Source of the DNA: Thiomargarita sp.
GTDB taxonomy: Bacteria; Pseudomonadota; Gammaproteobacteria; Beggiatoales; Beggiatoaceae
Assembly: GCA_023144675.1 (NCBI GenBank)
Contig: JAGLFE010000034.1
Span: forward strand, 1-9,750
Direction: 5' to 3'
DNA length: 9,750 nucleotides
Shown here: positions 6,954 through 9,750 of the stretch, piece by piece
How the letters are laid out: each line of letters opens with the position of its first letter
How positions within the stretch are numbered: position 1 is the first letter of the stretch
Notes under the pieces: model-generated
Told to the model about the DNA's origin: nothing
Database searches by the model: none
What the model saw: only the letters and a program-made list of their open reading frames with translations
Translations under genes and position numbers: made by a program

Positions 6954-8297
6954 TTAATTTGTATCCTTAATTAATTTACCACGTCCAATTGCATAATAGC
7001 TGAAACCATAATCTTGCATTCTATGCGGGTCGTATAAATTACGCCCATCAAAAATGACTGGCTGGTTTAAGCTATTTTTAATCAGTTCAAAATCAGGGCT
7101 ACGAAATGGTTTCCATTCAGTCATAATAATTAACGCATCTGCATTTTTTATAGCTATTTCTGGCGTATCACAAAGGATTAAATCATGACGATTTCCGTAT
7201 ATTAGTCTGGTTTCCTGCATAGCTTTTGGGTCATAAGCTTGAACTATCGCACCTTCTTGCCATAATGCTTCCATAAGTACGCGACTAGGTGCTTCACGCA
7301 TATCATCAGTATTAGGTTTAAACGCTAAACCCCATAAAGCAAAACGGTAATTTTTTATATCGTAATTAAAATGTTTTTGAATTTTATGGAATAACACCTG
7401 TTTTTGCCGATGATTTACATTTTCCACCGCAGTTAAAATTTCTGTATCTAAGTCAACTTGTTGTGCAGAACGAATTAAAGCTTTAACATCCTTAGGAAAA
7501 CAAGAACCACCATAACCAGCACCAGGATAGATAAAATTAAAACCAATACGTGGGTCAGAACCAATGCCAAGTCGTACTTGTTCAATATCGGCCCCCAAAC
7601 TTTCTGCAATCCGAGACATTTCATTCATAAAACTAATCTTGGTAGCTAACATAGCATTAGCCGCATATTTAGTCATTTCAGCCGAACGAATATCCATAAC
7701 TAATAATCTATCAGAATTACGGTTAAAAGGAGCATAAAGTTCTTGCATAATCTCAATAGCATTTGATCTATTTGCACCTATAACAATTCTATCTGGTTTT
7801 AGAAAATCACTAATTGCCGCTCCTTCTTTCAAAAATTCTGGATTTGATACTACATCAAAATCGCAATTTATTTTACGTTTATCTAATTCAGTTTGTATCG
7901 TTGCCTGTACTTTATCTGCTGTACCCACTGGAACTGTTGATTTATCTATTACTACTTTGTAATCAGTCATAGATTGCCCTATAGATTTAGCAACTTGTAA
8001 TACATATTGTAAATCAGCAGAACCATCTTCATCTGAAGGTGTGCCTACTGCAATACATTGAATTTGACTATGGGCAACAGCGGCAGTAATATCGGTGGTA
8101 AATTGTAAACGCCCAGCGGCTAAATTAGCTGTTACTAATTCTTTTAACCCAGGTTCATGAATAGGCAAAATCCCTTGTTTTAAAGAGGCAATTTTTTTAG
8201 CATCAACATCAACACATAAAACCTGATTACCAACTTCTGCTAAACAAGTTCCTGTTACTAAACCAACATATCCTGAACCAAAAATGCTAATATGCAT
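6954..8297 (-). CDS. ugd: UDP-glucose 6-dehydrogenase
   Basis: This cytoplasmic enzyme oxidises UDP-glucose to UDP-glucuronate with two NAD, feeding acidic polysaccharide or lipid A/capsule sugar synthesis. The 447-residue length is usual for the bacterial family. The N-terminal Rossmann motif GSGYVGLVTGTCLAEVGN starts at residue 7. The middle region has SNPEFLKEGAAISDFLKPDR (Glu154, Glu158) and EMTKYAANAMLATKISF (Lys210, Asn214). The catalytic loop GAGYGGSCFPKD carries the nucleophile Cys266 and Asp270. The C-terminal UDP-binding domain has WGLAFKPNTDDMREAPS and FDGRNLYDP. All expected catalytic residues are present. The start is fixed by the Rossmann strand MHISIFGSGY; an AAAGG lies 12 bases upstream of the ATG, a little far. 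It is convergent with the hybrid kinase and divergent from moeB, so it is probably transcribed alone. The last residues KLIKDTN run into a repeat tail. Confidence 0.96.
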   Translation of the reverse strand: MHISIFGSGYVGLVTGTCLAEVGNQVLCVDVDAKKIASLKQGILPIHEPGLKELVTANLAAGRLQFTTDITAAVAHSQIQCIAVGTPSDEDGSADLQYVLQVAKSIGQSMTDYKVVIDKSTVPVGTADKVQATIQTELDKRKINCDFDVVSNPEFLKEGAAISDFLKPDRIVIGANRSNAIEIMQELYAPFNRNSDRLLVMDIRSAEMTKYAANAMLATKISFMNEMSRIAESLGADIEQVRLGIGSDPRIGFNFIYPGAGYGGSCFPKDVKALIRSAQQVDLDTEILTAVENVNHRQKQVLFHKIQKHFNYDIKNYRFALWGLAFKPNTDDMREAPSRVLMEALWQEGAIVQAYDPKAMQETRLIYGNRHDLILCDTPEIAIKNADALIIMTEWKPFRSPDFELIKNSLNQPVIFDGRNLYDPHRMQDYGFSYYAIGRGKLIKDTN

Positions 8298-8327
8298 AAT
8301 AATTTATAACCTTTAAAATAATAAAAA
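8298..8327. promoter_or_regulatory. 30-bp divergent spacer between ugd and moeB
   Basis: Both genes start outward from this very short AT-rich spacer, so their promoters must overlap each other or the opposite coding sequence. A TTTATAAC stretch (8303-8310) can be read as a -10-like box on either strand (TATAAC on plus, TATAAA on minus), but no matching -35 box is evident. moeB has no recognisable Shine-Dalgarno sequence in front of its ATG. Confidence 0.25.
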
Positions 8328-9089
8328 ATGAAACAACATTTAATAAATAATGAGCAATTATTACATTATAGTCGGCAAATTTTATTACCGCAAATAGGTA
8401 TTGCAAATCAAGAACGCTTACTTAATGCAAAAATATTAATTATGGGACTTGGTGGTTTAGGTTCAGCAACAGCGATGTACTTAACTGCGGCTGGGATTGG
8501 ACATTTATCTTTGTGCGATTTTGATAAAGTTGATTTATCCAATTTACAACGCCAAATTATTCATAATACTAATGATATTAATAAATTAAAAGTAGAATCT
8601 GCTAGTGATTCATTATTAGCTTTAAATCCATCTGTTGAAATTTGTCTATTTTCTAAAGTTTTAGATGCAATAAGTTTATTAGAACAAGTTAAACAGGTTG
8701 ATGTGGTGCTGGATTGCACTGATAATTTAACTAGCCGTTTTGCTATTAATCAAGCTTGTGTGGTGGCTAAAACTCCTCTAGTATCAGCGGCAGCTATTCG
8801 GTTAGAAGGACAACTTGCAGTGTTTAATAGTAATGTAACTGATAGTCCTTGTTATCGGTGCCTTTATTCTAATGAAGGTGAATTAACAGAAACTTGTACG
8901 CAAACAGGTATCTTAGCTCCAGTAGTTGGGATGCTAGGAAGTTTACAAGCTTTGGAAGCGATAAAAATAATTACCAAAGTAGGAACAACTTTGATAGGAA
9001 AATTATTATTAATAGATGGATTGAGCATGGAAATTACTCAAATAAAATTACCCAAGAAATTAAATTGTCCAGTTTGTCATACGAATTAA
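8328..9089 (+). CDS. moeB: MoeB/ThiF/HesA-family adenylyltransferase (probable molybdopterin-synthase adenylyltransferase)
   Basis: This E1-like enzyme uses ATP to adenylate the C-terminal Gly-Gly of a small sulfur-carrier protein (MoaD in molybdopterin synthesis, or ThiS in thiazole synthesis). At 253 residues it has the length of MoeB. The N-terminal HYSRQILLPQIG (Arg16) is typical. The nucleotide-binding loop is GLGGLG (40-45), followed by DFDKVDLSNLQRQ (Asn72, Arg75), Lys88 and DCTDN (129-133, Asp132). SAAAIRLEGQLAVF leads to the zinc pairs CYRC (175, 178) and CPVC (247, 250). Cys190 in ETCTQTGILAPVVG is at the conserved position used for sulfur transfer in ThiF. There is no rhodanese domain as in the larger MoeZ/MOCS3 forms. 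No moa, moe or thi gene is adjacent, so MoeB versus ThiF rests on sequence style alone; MoeB is favoured. Confidence 0.9.
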   Translation: MKQHLINNEQLLHYSRQILLPQIGIANQERLLNAKILIMGLGGLGSATAMYLTAAGIGHLSLCDFDKVDLSNLQRQIIHNTNDINKLKVESASDSLLALNPSVEICLFSKVLDAISLLEQVKQVDVVLDCTDNLTSRFAINQACVVAKTPLVSAAAIRLEGQLAVFNSNVTDSPCYRCLYSNEGELTETCTQTGILAPVVGMLGSLQALEAIKIITKVGTTLIGKLLLIDGLSMEITQIKLPKKLNCPVCHTN

Positions 9090-9123
9090 GGGCTAAAATA
9101 AATACTAGCAAATTAATAGCCTG

Positions 9124-9132
9124 TGATATAAT
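9124..9132 (+). promoter_or_regulatory. Extended -10 promoter for the Uma2-family gene
   Basis: TGATATAAT is a perfect TGn plus TATAAT extended -10. The expected -35 position (about 9104-9109, ACTAGC) is poor, as is common when an extended -10 is present. Transcription would start near 9139, giving a leader of about 40 bases before the ATG at 9178. Confidence 0.5.
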
Positions 9133-9164
9133 TTAGAATAATAAAAACAAGCTAAAATATTAAT

Positions 9165-9168
9165 GGAG
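9165..9168 (+). promoter_or_regulatory. Ribosome-binding site that decides the Uma2-family start
   Basis: GGAG lies 9 bases before the ATG at 9178. The in-frame ATG at 9163 overlaps this site and has no Shine-Dalgarno sequence of its own, so 9178 is the better start. Confidence 0.55.
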
Positions 9169-9177
9169 AAATATTAT

Positions 9178-9600
9178 ATGTTACCTTCTTATCATCATTC
9201 TTATACCAAAGCCCGCTTAATTGGTGCTTTATTAAAAATAGAATCATTTACTGTTTTTTCAGAACTTACTTTGCAAATTGATAACCAAACTTATAAACCA
9301 GATATTTGTGTATATCCGGAACATGAAGTTAATTTATCATTACCAGATAGTCTGGAAGTTAAAGAAATGCCAATATTAGCCATTGAAATACTTTCTCAAA
9401 ATCACACTATTCAAGAAATTTTAGAAAGATTTGCTATTTACTTTGCTGCTATTGTTAAATCTTGTTGGCTAATTGTTCCTATTGCTGGTGCAGTTATTGT
9501 TTATACCTCTCCTGAAAAAGCTCAACTGTTTAATACTGGAACTGTTATTGATGATCAATTAAATATCAAATTGCCTTTGAATGAGGTTTTTGTCAACTAA
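9178..9600 (+). CDS. Uma2-family (DUF820) endonuclease-like protein, short form
   Basis: The 140-residue product from the ATG at 9178 (five residues longer if the ATG at 9163 is used) resembles the Uma2/DUF820 group of PD-(D/E)xK-fold proteins, common in cyanobacteria and some proteobacteria, with no settled cellular role. Visible fold motifs are Glu29 (FSELTL), Pro41-Asp42 (YKPDICVYP), Glu70 in AIEILS, and the helix and strand ERFAIYFAAIVKSCWLIVP. Short members that begin directly at MLxxYHS are known, so the protein is probably complete and not N-terminally truncated. The position that usually carries lysine in the helix after the EILS strand seems to be Arg84, which may affect catalysis. 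It has its own promoter and is not clearly part of an operon with moeB. The family call is from recall of the motifs; nuclease activity is not shown. Confidence 0.75.
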   Translation: MLPSYHHSYTKARLIGALLKIESFTVFSELTLQIDNQTYKPDICVYPEHEVNLSLPDSLEVKEMPILAIEILSQNHTIQEILERFAIYFAAIVKSCWLIVPIAGAVIVYTSPEKAQLFNTGTVIDDQLNIKLPLNEVFVN

Positions 9601-9631
9601 ATTGTATCTGTTTGATTGAAGTATTGTAACT

Positions 9632-9643
9632 ACCTACGTAGGT
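9632..9643. repeat. 12-bp perfect palindrome downstream of the Uma2-family gene
   Basis: ACCTACGTAGGT reads the same on both strands. It follows TTGTAAC (9624-9630), so 9624-9637 repeats 9694-9707 with one mismatch in 14. Without a loop it is a poor terminator. It may be an operator-like site or a remnant of fused repeat ends. The rest of 9601-9691 shows no gene; a weak ATGCC...GGCAT pairing is present. Confidence 0.4.
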
Positions 9644-9691
9644 GATGCCAACTTTTATATACTGATTGTAAAACGGCATGATTATTAGATA

Positions 9692-9750
9692 TTTTGTAAC
9701 TATCTACCAATTAAAGCTTTAAATGCGAATTAAGAGTTAAAATTTTAACA
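9692..9750 (-). repeat. REP-like intergenic repeat, copy 4 (tail only, cut by window end)
   Basis: The reverse complement of 9692-9726 matches 759-792 of copy 1 with a single inserted base, including the TTTAATTGGTAGATAGTTAC end. Further right, 9727-9750 on the minus strand reads TGTTAAAATTTTAACTCTTAATTC, comparable with the inner tail of copy 1 but shorter. The GTAGGATG head is expected just beyond base 9750. Confidence 0.65.

Noticed and set aside
8894..9136. Plus-strand 80-codon frame overlapping the end of moeB
   Set aside because: It overlaps the conserved C-terminal zinc-binding part of moeB in another frame and has no motif of its own.
9645..9680. ATGCC...GGCAT hairpin as a terminator of the Uma2-family gene
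   Set aside because: The stem is only five pairs with a long loop and is not followed by a T run.

Overview
The window is low-GC bacterial DNA, densely coded, with five complete genes, one gene cut by the left edge, and short intergenic gaps that mostly hold one repeat family. Protein styles (RfbB, Ugd and MoeB of proteobacterial type, large HAMP/GAF hybrid kinases, a short Uma2-type protein) and the REP-like repeats with a GTAGGATG head suggest a gammaproteobacterium, perhaps a filamentous sulfur oxidiser of the Thiotrichales/Beggiatoaceae kind. That placement is an impression from memory, not something proved here.

Layout, left to right. 1-666 is the C-terminal two thirds of dTDP-glucose 4,6-dehydratase (rfbB). 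667-839 holds a repeat copy and probably the promoter of the next genes. 840-2663 and 2675-6778 are two tandem, co-oriented membrane sensor genes 11 bp apart. The first has a periplasmic domain, an array of HAMP-like repeats and a GAF domain, and then stops. The second has a different periplasmic domain, the same kind of HAMP-like array and GAF domain, then a coiled coil, a histidine kinase core and three receiver domains. 6779-6953 separates convergent genes and holds two repeat copies facing each other. 6954-8297 (minus) is UDP-glucose 6-dehydrogenase (ugd). It is divergent, across only 30 bp, from a MoeB/ThiF-type adenylyltransferase (8328-9089). A Uma2-family endonuclease-like gene (9178-9600) follows behind its own extended -10 promoter. 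9601-9750 holds no gene but a palindrome and the start of a fourth repeat copy.

How the parts fit. rfbB and ugd both supply nucleotide-sugar precursors for surface polysaccharide (dTDP-rhamnose type and UDP-glucuronate), but they are separated by the sensor genes and lie on opposite strands. moeB is a sulfur/cofactor housekeeping gene. The sensor pair looks like one operon, and the shared HAMP/GAF dimerisation modules suggest that the kinase-less protein could act as a second input to the kinase.

The two most notable points are the tandem kinase-less and full-length sensor pair, and the repeat family. Its four copies alternate in orientation so that one inverted pair brackets the sensor operon and the next brackets ugd-moeB-Uma2. 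The hairpin in the repeat heads is kept by compensatory base changes. Nothing in the window is clearly a new defence or mobile system.
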